Assembly (NCBI GenBank): GCA_027600665.1
Contig: JADGJL010000002.1
Span: forward strand, 283,631 to 347,630
Direction: 5' to 3'
DNA: 64,000 nt
Source: Irineochytrium annulatum
Lineage: Eukaryota; Chytridiomycota; Chytridiomycetes; Chytridiales; Chytridiaceae
Of this stretch, positions 8,232 through 17,512 are shown one piece after another. Below the pieces are notes generated by a model, which was not told the origin of the DNA, ran no database searches, and worked only from the letters and a program-made list of their open reading frames with translations. A program made the translations under genes and the position numbers. Numbering within the stretch: the first letter of the stretch is position 1; every line of letters starts with the position of its first letter.

Positions 8232-8922
8232 TTTTCCCACTTCCTTTCCAATTTCCAAAAGCATATCGTGAAAGCGCCACTAAATCCATCGCAAATCTAT
8301 ATGAAATTGATCTGTAATCGGCGCAGCAGCGCCTTTCGGACGATTTATCCCTTATTTATCCAATTAATATTTTGATTGATTTCAGTCCTTTTTTTGGCTC
8401 GTTTCAAGAGCCTTATTCGCCTGATTTTCACTTAAAATATTAATTTTATTTTCCATTTTCCGCGTCTAAAACCAAATAGTTTAACATGATGAATTAGCAC
8501 GCCCTTTTCATGCGCAAGAAGTTCTTTTAACATAGTATATGTACAACTAATATAGTGATTATTAAGAACGTAACACGATCTATTAGACGACAAACGAAAA
8601 CGATTTTCAACTGGCTGTCCAAACGCAGAAATAAACTAATACATTGTAATAACATACTTGAGACCAGCCTGCTCCCTTGAGGGATATTGAGCTAAACAAT
8701 ACTGCCAATTATGTATTAATCAGGACTTTAACTTTTACTAATGCCATAGATGCAGCTTATAATGGTCATCGAAAATAATAAGTTTACATAATATTTATTA
8801 TGAAATGTTTCTCGTCCATTTCTACATTTTATTATTCAACGGTTCTGGCAAAACATAAAAAAGCCCGAAAGAATTCTGCTTAATTAGCATTTTTCTCCCA
8901 AGCTTTTCCCTCGATGATCCAG
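8232..8922. other. 690-bp intergenic region with a nested inverted repeat
   Basis: No convincing coding frame on either strand. It is AT-rich. A perfect 12-bp inverted repeat, AATTAATATTTT (8362-8373) and AAAATATTAATT (8434-8445), encloses a small hairpin GGCTC/GAGCC (8396-8412). A GGCGC/GCGCC hairpin lies at 8320-8333 in the probable glpX leader. No terminator for paiA is clear here. Confidence 0.5.
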
Positions 8923-9441
<519 letters not shown>

Positions 9442-9482
9442 TTAGGTTCACATTCCTTTAACAAGTTAATCATGAATCATTT

Positions 9483-9544
9483 GTTGCAAATGCAATAAAA
9501 AAGGATTACATTGAATTTATCTTATTTTTGTTGCATTTGCAACA
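9483..9544. promoter_or_regulatory. Twin operator-like dyads between paiA and yczE
   Basis: GTTGCAAATGCAA at 9483-9495 is repeated as its exact reverse complement at 9531-9543. Each copy is itself a dyad, GTTGCA-N2-TGCAAC (the first with one mismatch at its end). The second copy runs into a -10-like CATAAT (9543-9548) before yczE. Two dyads 48 bp apart in a divergent promoter region suggest a dimeric repressor acting on both genes; no regulator gene is adjacent. Confidence 0.6.
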
Positions 9545-9571
9545 TAATATCAAAAAAAGAGGTTGAATGAA

Positions 9572-10162
9572 TTGAAATATGTGCTTTTTGTCGCAGGTAT
9601 TCTCATCTTGACGTTTGGCATTTCCCTTACCATCCAATCTGAACTGGGCACCTCACCGTTTGATGCACTTCTGGTGGGGCTTTCCCAACATGTAGGGCTA
9701 AGTGTAGGAAGCTGGGAGGTCATCATTGCACTCTTATTAATCGGATGCAATTCCCTTCTAAAGCTGCAAAAACCCGAGTTTCTGGGGCTCGTCACCGCGT
9801 TCATTACTGGAGTGGGGATCGATCTATGGTTATATGTATCTGAATCTATAATCACGCCTGAGGTCTGGTACAGCAAACTGATGACTTTTGTCATTGGATT
9901 AGTGATCATAAGTATCGGCACGGCCATCTATTTACAGACCCATTTTGCACCCATTCCCATCGACCGCTTAACCTTAATTCTGCACGAAATCACGCGAACG
10001 CCCTTATTTGTATCGAGAACATTGATTTACTTTGTATTTTTGATGCTGGCATTCCTTTTTGGTGGACCGATCGGGCTTGGTACATTATTAACTGTATGTT
10101 GCGCAGGTCTGCTTCTTCAGTTCATCCTGGGCCATACGAAAAAGATCATAGATCGCATATGA
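9572..10162 (+). CDS. yczE: YczE/YyaS/YitT family integral membrane protein
   Basis: 196 aa, five to six hydrophobic segments (about residues 3-20, 45-62, 72-90, 100-122, 145-165, 168-188). The N-terminus has GISLTIQSELGTSPFDALLV, the family's re-entrant signature. B. subtilis YczE is needed for bacillaene-type secondary metabolism by an unknown mechanism; the biochemical role of the family is not established. The start is TTG at 9572, nine bases after an AGAGG; an upstream TTG at 9563 touches the RBS and is unlikely. It is divergent from paiA, with shared dyads. Confidence 0.85.
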   Translation: MKYVLFVAGILILTFGISLTIQSELGTSPFDALLVGLSQHVGLSVGSWEVIIALLLIGCNSLLKLQKPEFLGLVTAFITGVGIDLWLYVSESIITPEVWYSKLMTFVIGLVIISIGTAIYLQTHFAPIPIDRLTLILHEITRTPLFVSRTLIYFVFLMLAFLFGGPIGLGTLLTVCCAGLLLQFILGHTKKIIDRI

Positions 10163-10244
10163 ACAGATAGGTATACATTGTCACGTACTGAGCTTTAAAA
10201 AGAACATTCCTTCTAACGAATGTACACCGTCTACATCATAAAAA

Positions 10245-10275
10245 GCTGGATCAGAGGTTAACTCCCTGATCCAGC
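10245..10275 (-). terminator. Rho-independent terminator of the mannanase gene
   Basis: Stem GCTGGATCAG / CTGATCCAGC with an 11-nt loop, followed on the minus strand by TTTTATG, 20 bp after the mannanase stop. Confidence 0.8.
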
Positions 10276-10295
10276 CCCTCAATGTTCTCTCTTCC

Positions 10296-12875
10296 TTACG
10301 GCTCAATTCCCCATACCAGCTGACCATTCACATACCCGGTAACCTTATCATGGTTTGCAAACTGACTGCCAGATGCCTTGAACGAGTAATCATTAGTCTG
10401 GGTGTAATTCGTCCAATTGTTTTTGGAGAAGCGAGCTTGAACCTCTGCGCTCTGCCCTGCATTCAATGTTCCCGCTGCACTTGTAAAGCCCACTTCAAGA
10501 TAATGATCTGCCCCTGCAACTGGAGTGGCCAATTTAACGAATTGACTGGTTACATTTGCACTTCCCATACTGGCCCAGTCCGACCAGAACGTCTGAGTTT
10601 CTTCCCCGTCAATCGTATAGTAATACCGAAGTTTGACCTCACTCAACGGAATGGCCGAATCACCAGAGTTGATCAATTTGAATTTGGGTGATATTCCGTT
10701 GGTGGATGCACTTGTATTGCCGTTAAACGCTTGAATCGTCATATCTCCGGCAGGCACAGTAACTGTACTGTCTACTACGTTCACTGTTAATACAGCGTTA
10801 TTTCCTCCATTGAAGTGAAAGATCAATACGTTTTGGCCCAGCGGCAGCGTGGCAAGATAGGATTTGTTCAACACAACAGCAGCGCCGGATGCCGTATAAT
10901 CCTGACCCGCTACAAGCGTCACACTCCCCTTCGTGATGCTTGTAAGCTGACGGCCATTCAAGGTGAGAGACACATTCATATCTTGCGCGTAATTCGTCGC
11001 TTTATCGAATGTTGCATTCTCAGGTGAAATCACAGCATCGGTACTCGGCGTTGAATCCACGATTTTGACTTTTAACACAGGGTCCTGGCCTTGATTAAAA
11101 TCCAGAACAATCGAATGCTCGCCAACGGGTAGTGTCGCCAGATAAGCTTTTTTCAGCAGCAGCGTACTTCCGCTCAGGGTATAGTCCGTATTTACGGTCA
11201 ACACATGGTTGCCTGCCCGAAGAGCGGTCAGCGTATGACCATTTGCATTCACCGTTACGGCTTTGTCAGCTTGATTGGGTGCATATTTGTCAAATTCGAC
11301 GTTTGCAGGTGTAATGGATGCGCTGGGGTTAGGATTGTTAACCTTTAAATTCGGCAGCTCATCCAACGTAATGACATAATCACTTTGATAAAGCGTTTTC
11401 AGTGTTGCAGGGTAATTAAATGCAGAACTCATCAGATGCTCGCCATACCAAGGACAGAAGTACAGCCATCCTGATTTCTCCTCTGTCAGATTTTTCACGC
11501 TTGGAATCGTGTCATTCTCCGTCATCGCTACCATTTTCGTACCACCTGTCAACTCAACAAGCTTATAGAAAATCGAGGTAATCGCATCCTCATTGGGCAC
11601 GCCCGACAAACCGTCATAACGGTTGAAGATCGTATTGTATTTGTCGTATCCGACAAGATCTACCTGGTCATCACCCGGATACCAAGCCGGAGAAGTACTA
11701 TATACATAGCTGTTGTACGTCCAGATCAGATTGTGCAAGCCATACGTCTCGGTCAGTTCAGTATAGAGCAGATCCCATAACTCTTTGTACACGTCTGCGC
11801 CTGCTGAAGCCCACCAGAACCATGCGCCTTCCCCGTTCAGTCCGCCGTTGCCCTCCGCTTCATGATACGGACGGAACAAAACCGGCACGTTGTTGTCCTG
11901 CAAAATCAGCAGTTGTTCTGCCAGATCCTCAATGGTCATCATCACGTATTGATACTCTTTGGTACCAGGAATGACCGCATTCGCTGTATTAAAATTCGTT
12001 TCGGTTGGCTTATACGTTGCTTCTTTCCAATCAACAAAGTCCCCTAGTTCATACGTATTGAAATTGCGGGGTACATTGATATGCCAGGAAGCTGTTGCAA
12101 TCCCTTCACGGTTATTGACCCAATTAATCATGCGATCGGTTGTACCATCCTCCCAACCATACAGCGGATTGTAATTCATCATATCAAAGCCGCGAATAGC
12201 CGGATACTTTCCGGTCAGATCATGAATCCATTCGAATTCAAGCTCTGAATCTCCGTCATTCCCTCCTCCGTAGATTTCTTGTTGACCAGAGATGATGTTG
12301 TTTCCGTATACCTCCGTTAAATAATTCATCAAAATTTGTGTTTCCGGTGTCGCCTCAGGATCACTTAGAATTGGCTGTACATTCAGAGGGTCCAGTTCCG
12401 CATAATCCACGGTAAAAGTATCAAAATACGCGAAGCCCCAGCCAGCCTTCAGCTCAATGGTATTGCTACCCTGATTCAGCTTGTGAAAGCCAAAATCGAA
12501 GTCTGACCATGTTGTCGTGTAAGGCAGCATGTACGCACCTTTTGTAACACCATTTACGATTAGATTTTGAGACCTTCCATCCGCACTGAGCTCCTGCATA
12601 TATCGTGTGGAGATTGCGTACATGCCAGTTTCCGGAACAGTAACGGTGAACGTTATTGTGCCAGAGCTCTGCATCCAGACAAATCCGGCCCCTGAGAATC
12701 CAGGCTTGGGTTGTCCATAGATCGAAGTGACCACTTGAAGATCCGGGGTGAGCTGCGCATCTTCGCTTTCGATGGTGAACAGTGGGGTGTCTGCATGAAC
12801 GGGCGCTGTCATTAATCCAAGAAGCAGAGCCAATGCCAGCATCATTGCGGTTGCCTTTTTGAGCAAATTTTTCAT
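10296..12875 (-). CDS. Secreted modular GH26 beta-mannanase (CBM35-GH26-X2-X2-CBM3)
   Basis: 859 aa. It hydrolyses beta-1,4-mannan outside the cell. Order of domains: signal peptide (residues 1-28, MLALALLLGLMTAPVHA); CBM35 with FTIESEDAQL and FDTFTVDYAEL (about 30-160); GH26 catalytic domain (about 170-505) with the acid/base Glu in LFRPYHEAEG and the nucleophile Glu in MVAMTENDT; two X2 Ig-like modules (about 520-605 and 612-700), recognisable by the repeated FDK...LTLLLKKAYLATLP pattern; a C-terminal CBM3 (about 715-859) for crystalline cellulose. The ATG at 12875 follows GGAAGGAAG by 9 nt; the frame opens seven codons earlier without an RBS. A cre-like site lies about 60 bp upstream, suggesting CcpA repression. 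Confidence 0.93.
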   Translation of the reverse strand: MKNLLKKATAMMLALALLLGLMTAPVHADTPLFTIESEDAQLTPDLQVVTSIYGQPKPGFSGAGFVWMQSSGTITFTVTVPETGMYAISTRYMQELSADGRSQNLIVNGVTKGAYMLPYTTTWSDFDFGFHKLNQGSNTIELKAGWGFAYFDTFTVDYAELDPLNVQPILSDPEATPETQILMNYLTEVYGNNIISGQQEIYGGGNDGDSELEFEWIHDLTGKYPAIRGFDMMNYNPLYGWEDGTTDRMINWVNNREGIATASWHINVPRNFNTYELGDFVDWKEATYKPTETNFNTANAVIPGTKEYQYVMMTIEDLAEQLLILQDNNVPVLFRPYHEAEGNGGLNGEGAWFWWASAGADVYKELWDLLYTELTETYGLHNLIWTYNSYVYSTSPAWYPGDDQVDLVGYDKYNTIFNRYDGLSGVPNEDAITSIFYKLVELTGGTKMVAMTENDTIPSVKNLTEEKSGWLYFCPWYGEHLMSSAFNYPATLKTLYQSDYVITLDELPNLKVNNPNPSASITPANVEFDKYAPNQADKAVTVNANGHTLTALRAGNHVLTVNTDYTLSGSTLLLKKAYLATLPVGEHSIVLDFNQGQDPVLKVKIVDSTPSTDAVISPENATFDKATNYAQDMNVSLTLNGRQLTSITKGSVTLVAGQDYTASGAAVVLNKSYLATLPLGQNVLIFHFNGGNNAVLTVNVVDSTVTVPAGDMTIQAFNGNTSASTNGISPKFKLINSGDSAIPLSEVKLRYYYTIDGEETQTFWSDWASMGSANVTSQFVKLATPVAGADHYLEVGFTSAAGTLNAGQSAEVQARFSKNNWTNYTQTNDYSFKASGSQFANHDKVTGYVNGQLVWGIEP

Positions 12876-12933
12876 CCATTCCATCTTCCTTCCCATGTAA
12901 AATATAATAATGAAATGTCAATGAACCCATTCA

Positions 12934-12947
12934 TGATGGCGCTTTCA
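12934..12947 (-). promoter_or_regulatory. cre-like CcpA site upstream of the mannanase
   Basis: Minus strand TGAAAGCGCCATCA matches the cre consensus TGWAANCGNTNWCA at all but one defined position. It is about 60 bp before the mannanase start. The rest of the 380-bp gap to 13255 holds only the terminator of pucE and a dubious 70-codon frame. Confidence 0.5.
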
Positions 12948-13161
12948 TTTTAAACATATCACGCCCGTCAATATTTGTAAATATATGGTTAAAGTAAACA
13001 TTTGAAATTCCTTTGTACCAGTACTTTGAATGCCATATTCCTATTATTTCACCAATATTGATGACAATCGAAAACGGTTCATTATCTAACCAGAATCGGG
13101 CGTAAACCTCATCTCCATTATATGATTGTACTTGGCAGAACACCTAAAAAAACAAAACAAA

Positions 13162-13188
13162 AAAAGCATTCCTGGATCGAATGCTTTT
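13162..13188 (-). terminator. Rho-independent terminator of pucCDE
   Basis: AAAAGCATTC / GAATGCTTTT with a 7-nt loop, then TTTTTTTGTTTTG on the minus strand, about 70 bp after the pucE stop. Confidence 0.85.
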
Positions 13189-13255
13189 CTAAAGAATGAT
13201 TCTTCAATTCTCCTTGTTTTTGTTTTTATGCCTACGCATACGTCCCGGCACCCAT

Positions 13256-13774
13256 TCAACTAACGGTTTCTTCGGCAGACGTTTCCTTTATCGCACAGCG
13301 TTCCCCTGCCTTGCGTACCGCCCGAATAATGCCACCATAGCCGGTACAACGACACAGATTCCCGCACAACCCCGACTCAATCTGTTCTTGAGATGGCTCT
13401 GGATGTGCATCCAGTAATGCCTTGGTTGAGATCACCATGCCCGGAGTACAGTAGCCGCACTGGAAGCCTCCTTCCTCCACAAAAGCTTGTTGAATCGGAT
13501 GCAGGGTGCCTTTCTCCTCGCCATGCAGACCTTCAATGGTCACAATGTCACTGCCTTCACATTGATAAGCCATGACAAGACAGGAATTCACAGGCTCTCC
13601 ATCCATCAGAACCATACATGAGCCGCAGCGACCAACTTCGCAAGATACTTTGGTACCCGTCAGTTGCAAATGAGTCCGAAGCACATCGACAAGTCGGGTC
13701 GTTTGCGCAATCTCCAGATGTTTATGTTCACCATTCACAATGGCTGTCCAGTGATTCTCAAGTGGCTTATTCAT
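13256..13774 (-). CDS. pucE: Xanthine dehydrogenase, 2Fe-2S subunit
   Basis: 172 aa, the small iron-sulfur subunit of a three-subunit xanthine/hypoxanthine dehydrogenase. It has two 2Fe-2S sites: the plant-ferredoxin-type site CEVGRCGSC (near residue 45) with a further Cys in NSCLV, and the helical site FQCGYCTPGM (near 104) with CGNLCRCTGY (near 137). It passes electrons from the molybdenum centre to FAD. Its start lies inside the pucD end (4-nt overlap), so it is translated with pucD. It is the last gene of pucC-pucD-pucE. Confidence 0.93.
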   Translation of the reverse strand: MNKPLENHWTAIVNGEHKHLEIAQTTRLVDVLRTHLQLTGTKVSCEVGRCGSCMVLMDGEPVNSCLVMAYQCEGSDIVTIEGLHGEEKGTLHPIQQAFVEEGGFQCGYCTPGMVISTKALLDAHPEPSQEQIESGLCGNLCRCTGYGGIIRAVRKAGERCAIKETSAEETVS

Positions 13775-16296
13775 GATGGGCTCACTCCTTCCTGCAAAGG
13801 TACATTTAAAGGTCTGACCAGTTGTTCCCTCGGTACAGGAAGACGGTTAACCCATACACCTGTCGCCTGATGTATTGCGGCAGTAATGGCTGGCGCAAGC
13901 GCTACGGAACCAATCTCACCGATCCCCCTCGGTCCAAACACATCACCTTCGGGTAAGTCTTCAATAGCTTCAACCTCCAGTTGGGTATGAATATCCTGAA
14001 TGGTTGGGATCATATACGTGTCAAGGTTCGTGGTTACATAACGGCTGTCCTGCATGACCGCATCCTCGGTCAACGTGAATCCCAGCGCCATGACACTGCC
14101 GCCTTCAATCTGTCCAATATAGCCCATAGGGTTGATAACTGGACCTGCCGCTACAACATGACGTGTATCGAGCAGCTTGGTTTCTCCAGTCAACGTATTG
14201 ACTTCCACCTCTGCCGCAACCGCCGCATACGTATACAAATAATGCCCGCCTACCACATTGTCCGGCGTAGTTGGATAATCAAACTTTGTATCAAAAATCC
14301 ATTCATCGGCTTCGCCCTGCGTCGCGAGTTCAGCATACGAGATCACGAAGCCTGATGAAACTCCCTCTTTCGCTAGGTATTGAGATGCACCTAAATAACT
14401 TTCAGCAATTTGATCACCTTCATTCCCTCCAGCAACGATCTCAGCCACTTCAATTCTTTCAGCCTTCTCTAGTTTTTCTGCTTCTTCAGACGTTTGAATT
14501 ATGCCTTCCAGCGCCAATGCTACTTTCTTCTCGCTCTTTCCTGTCCCTTGCACATCTGTTTCTACTCCTGAACTTTCGGCAGGAAGCTGACCTTTGCGCC
14601 ATATCCCCCCAGGTCCTGTTACCAGTTCATCCGCCGGAATGCCCGACGCCTCAGATGCAACAGCGAGGACATGGGAACGAAATGGAGACTGCAAGCGTTG
14701 AAGAGCCATCCAGGCCATCGTTGTTGAACGTGAAGCTGTACTTGATCCGCTGTGTGGCACACGATCCGTATCTCCAATGATAATACTGAGATCCGATGTA
14801 CTGCATTGGAATAGATCACATAACATAATTTCCAGCGTTGCAACGAGCCCCTGACCGAATTCCTCGTAGCTGAATGCCACCTCAATCTTGCCTTCATTAT
14901 TCAGGGACAAGCGACCGCCCGCAGGATCTGGAATGCCATAACCGAGCCCTGCACCATGCATGGCAATTGCTGCTCCGACACCACGCTTGATCCATGGTGG
15001 CAAAGTAGGATCTGTCGGGGGATGCTGATGTTTTTGCCACAGTTCGGAGCGATCCAATGCCTCCCATACTTGGGACAGTCCATCCGTGACCAAAATGCGT
15101 TGATTCAGGGGTCCGGGATCATTCTTTTCCCTCATATTGCGTCTACGGAACTCCCAAGGGTCCATGTTCATGATTTCTGCAAGCCGATCCATCTGGCCTT
15201 CCATGGCAAAAATCGCCTGGTTCCCGCCAAATCCGCGAAACTCACCCGACAATCCATTATTCGTATACACAGACACACCTTCCACATCCACATTCGGAAT
15301 GGCGTATGGTCCAAGACAATGTTCGGTACAGAAGTTCAGCACGGGTGCACCCAGTGTGGCATACGCTCCCGTATCTGCTGTAATACGGACACGATGAGCT
15401 TGTATGATACCTTCTCGACTCATACCGGTCTGCATTTCAATCTTCATGGGGTGCCGTTTTAGCCCTGCACGCACGGATTCTTTACGTGAATTATGCATTT
15501 TCACAGGACGTCCGCATCTCAAGGCCAGCAGTGCACCATAAGGCTGTACGTTGAGTTCATCTTTTCCGCCAAATGAACCACCAATCGGTGAAGACACCAC
15601 GCGAATATCTTCTTCAGGACAGCCAATAATGCGTGCAAGCTGCATCCGGTCTTTATAGCCATGTTGCGTTGCCGCGTATACATTCAGCCTTCCCTCTTCA
15701 TCCGGGACAAACAAGCCACCTTCTGTCTCCATGTACGCATGCATCTGGCGTGGCGTATAATAGGTCTCTGTCACGATATGATCACATGTGCCAAAGGCTT
15801 GCTCGGCGTCTCCACGTTTGATCTCCGTCCGATGCAGCACATTACCTGGACCATGCTCATGCAGCTCTGGTGCACCGGGAGCCAACGCAGCGTCTGTGCT
15901 ATTCAGCGGCGTGAGCTCCTCATACTCTACACGAATCGCATCCAGCGCAAGTGCCGCACGTTCCGGGGAATCCGCAGCAACCGCTGCAATGGCATCCCCA
16001 ACATAACGGACAATATCCTCGCAGAACACGGGCTGATCCGGGGTTGCTATGCCAAAACGATTCAGACCAGGCACATCTTTAGAGGTCAGAACCGCATAGA
16101 CACCTTCCAGCGCCTCAGCTTCCGAAGTATCTATAGACAATATGCGAGCATAAGGATATTCGCTTCGCAATACTCTGCCATGAATCATGTCAGGCAGCGT
16201 CATATCCGTCAGATATTGAAGCTGACCTGTTACTTTGGGTGCCCCATCTGGCCGCAGGTGCCAGCGTTTCCCGCTCTGTTTCCGATTCAGCAGCAT
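13771..16296 (-). CDS. pucD: Xanthine dehydrogenase, molybdopterin subunit, with a long internal insertion
   Basis: 841 aa; B. subtilis PucD is about 745 aa. It binds molybdopterin and hydroxylates hypoxanthine and xanthine to urate. Seen are GSFGGKDELNVQPYGALLAL (near residue 232), FRGFGGNQAIFAMEGQMD (near 340) and FGPRGIGEIG with the catalytic Glu at about 794. The extra length is mainly a charged, low-complexity stretch at about residues 569-649 (rich in E, K, G, A, S), between the ADEL and FVISYAEL segments that are close together in relatives. The start at 16296 has GGGGGAGAGG before it; an upstream in-frame ATG (16350) lies in the end of pucC. Reading frame is intact through the insertion. 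Confidence 0.92.
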   Translation of the reverse strand: MLLNRKQSGKRWHLRPDGAPKVTGQLQYLTDMTLPDMIHGRVLRSEYPYARILSIDTSEAEALEGVYAVLTSKDVPGLNRFGIATPDQPVFCEDIVRYVGDAIAAVAADSPERAALALDAIRVEYEELTPLNSTDAALAPGAPELHEHGPGNVLHRTEIKRGDAEQAFGTCDHIVTETYYTPRQMHAYMETEGGLFVPDEEGRLNVYAATQHGYKDRMQLARIIGCPEEDIRVVSSPIGGSFGGKDELNVQPYGALLALRCGRPVKMHNSRKESVRAGLKRHPMKIEMQTGMSREGIIQAHRVRITADTGAYATLGAPVLNFCTEHCLGPYAIPNVDVEGVSVYTNNGLSGEFRGFGGNQAIFAMEGQMDRLAEIMNMDPWEFRRRNMREKNDPGPLNQRILVTDGLSQVWEALDRSELWQKHQHPPTDPTLPPWIKRGVGAAIAMHGAGLGYGIPDPAGGRLSLNNEGKIEVAFSYEEFGQGLVATLEIMLCDLFQCSTSDLSIIIGDTDRVPHSGSSTASRSTTMAWMALQRLQSPFRSHVLAVASEASGIPADELVTGPGGIWRKGQLPAESSGVETDVQGTGKSEKKVALALEGIIQTSEEAEKLEKAERIEVAEIVAGGNEGDQIAESYLGASQYLAKEGVSSGFVISYAELATQGEADEWIFDTKFDYPTTPDNVVGGHYLYTYAAVAAEVEVNTLTGETKLLDTRHVVAAGPVINPMGYIGQIEGGSVMALGFTLTEDAVMQDSRYVTTNLDTYMIPTIQDIHTQLEVEAIEDLPEGDVFGPRGIGEIGSVALAPAITAAIHQATGVWVNRLPVPREQLVRPLNVPLQEGVSPS

Positions 16297-16328
16297 AATC
16301 CTCTCCCCCTTTGCTTGATCCCTTTTAT

Positions 16329-17243
16329 CTATACGTGAAGTGCCTCCCATAGCCCGGCACCAAGAAGGTTGCCTGCGGTCTGTTTACGATAATGTTCCGT
16401 TGCAAATGCATCGCCATAAGTCGTAAATTCGTCAACCACAGCAGTTGTAAGAGTCGCCGCTTGCATGACAGAAGCTTCGCTGTTAAGGAGCTGCTGTTCT
16501 GACTCCAGCAGTCTCATCGCCATGCCTGAGCCTCCACCAGCCGCAATCGCAATCTTGGTCCAGCGATGATCCGAATCAATCTCACCGTATAACGCAACCG
16601 TCACGAGCGATGCACTGAACGTCTCCCGTCGACCCAGCTTGCGGTAAAAGGAAACCTCTCGTGCAGCAGGCTTGTTCCCACTGTCCACATCAAGCAGAGA
16701 GGACGGTCTCATCGGGATATGAATCGAGATTAATACGTCCCCTGGATTACGGCTGCCATCCGGTCCACCCTGAAGCCACGAAGACACACTTCGAATTTCA
16801 ATTCCGTTGTCCGTTAACCAATGCAACTTCGCATCATATACAAGCAAAGCAGTCAGGGTATCCCCAACTCCGGACACAATATTCCCGCCAATGGTTGCCA
16901 CATTACGAATGGAAGGGGCAGCAATTCCATTCACCGCTTCTTGCAGGATCGGCAGTTGATGCAGCAACGCCTGTGAAGCACATTCCTTTAAACAGGTCAT
17001 TGCGCCAATGACGATCTCATCTTCACGATTCGATATACCGCTCATTTCAGGAATACGAGCCAGGCTAATCATGTGTTCAGGTGCCGGAACCAAGCCGCCC
17101 TCCCACTGGGTTCGCAGTAATGTTCCACCTGCTGTGAAACAACATATTCCCTTGAATCTAGTTCTCAACGTTTGCAGTTCTTGCAAGTTCTCAGGCTGCC
17201 ATACGGATGGCAATGCTCCAGAACCGTATGCCGGTGTCACCAT
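16329..17243 (-). CDS. pucC: Xanthine dehydrogenase, FAD-binding subunit
   Basis: 304 aa, CoxM/PucC-type FAD subunit. FAD loops seen are TAGGTLLRTQWEGG (near residue 38) and IRNVATIGGNIV (near 115), and the C-terminal CO-dehydrogenase flavoprotein domain has AIAAGGGSGMAMRL. It hands electrons from the iron-sulfur subunit to NAD. The start at 17243 follows AAAGGGG by 8 nt; the frame opens 13 codons earlier. It is the first gene of pucC-pucD-pucE and has its own promoter at 17312-17340. Confidence 0.9.
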   Translation of the reverse strand: MVTPAYGSGALPSVWQPENLQELQTLRTRFKGICCFTAGGTLLRTQWEGGLVPAPEHMISLARIPEMSGISNREDEIVIGAMTCLKECASQALLHQLPILQEAVNGIAAPSIRNVATIGGNIVSGVGDTLTALLVYDAKLHWLTDNGIEIRSVSSWLQGGPDGSRNPGDVLISIHIPMRPSSLLDVDSGNKPAAREVSFYRKLGRRETFSASLVTVALYGEIDSDHRWTKIAIAAGGGSGMAMRLLESEQQLLNSEASVMQAATLTTAVVDEFTTYGDAFATEHYRKQTAGNLLGAGLWEALHV

Positions 17244-17311
17244 CACCGCATCCCCTTTCTCTCTCTTCCATGGGCAGGACATTCAACCGTCTGATCCATA
17301 TAATTCTTCAA

Positions 17312-17340
17312 ATCATATGAGAGTTAAGCAGCAACGTCAA
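17312..17340 (-). promoter_or_regulatory. Sigma-A-type promoter of pucCDE
   Basis: Minus strand TTGACG (17340-17335), 17-bp spacer, TATGAT (17317-17312). Each hexamer is one mismatch from consensus. The leader to the pucC start is about 60 nt. Confidence 0.65.
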
Positions 17341-17460
17341 TTACCTTCACATCGTTTTGGATAAATGTATAAAACCTGCGTTCTATTTGTGCTTGATGCA
17401 TTATCATCTATCGAAAGCTAACATGAAGTCTCTTTCGCCACACGTGAAAAGTAAGCAAAA

Positions 17461-17487
17461 AGGCCAACCAGACTGTCTGGCTGACCT
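17461..17487 (-). terminator. Terminator after pucB
   Basis: AGGCCAACCAGA / TCTGGCTGACCT, 12 positions with two mismatches, then TTTTTGC on the minus strand; 26 bp after the pucB stop. It separates pucAB from pucCDE. Confidence 0.75.
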
Positions 17488-17512
17488 CATCATGTTATAA
17501 ATTTATACATGG

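Noticed and set aside
7627..8271. 214-codon plus-strand frame opposite glpX
   Set aside because: Antisense frame rich in Ser, Pro and Thr; glpX on the minus strand has all family signatures.
12931..13143. 70-codon minus-strand frame (GTG start) upstream of the mannanase
   Set aside because: No ribosome binding site, odd composition rich in Ile, Tyr and Trp, and it spans the presumed regulatory region with the cre-like site and the mannanase promoter.
15661..16338. 225-codon plus-strand frame opposite pucD
   Set aside because: Antisense frame to a gene with clear xanthine dehydrogenase motifs; no RBS or recognisable domain.
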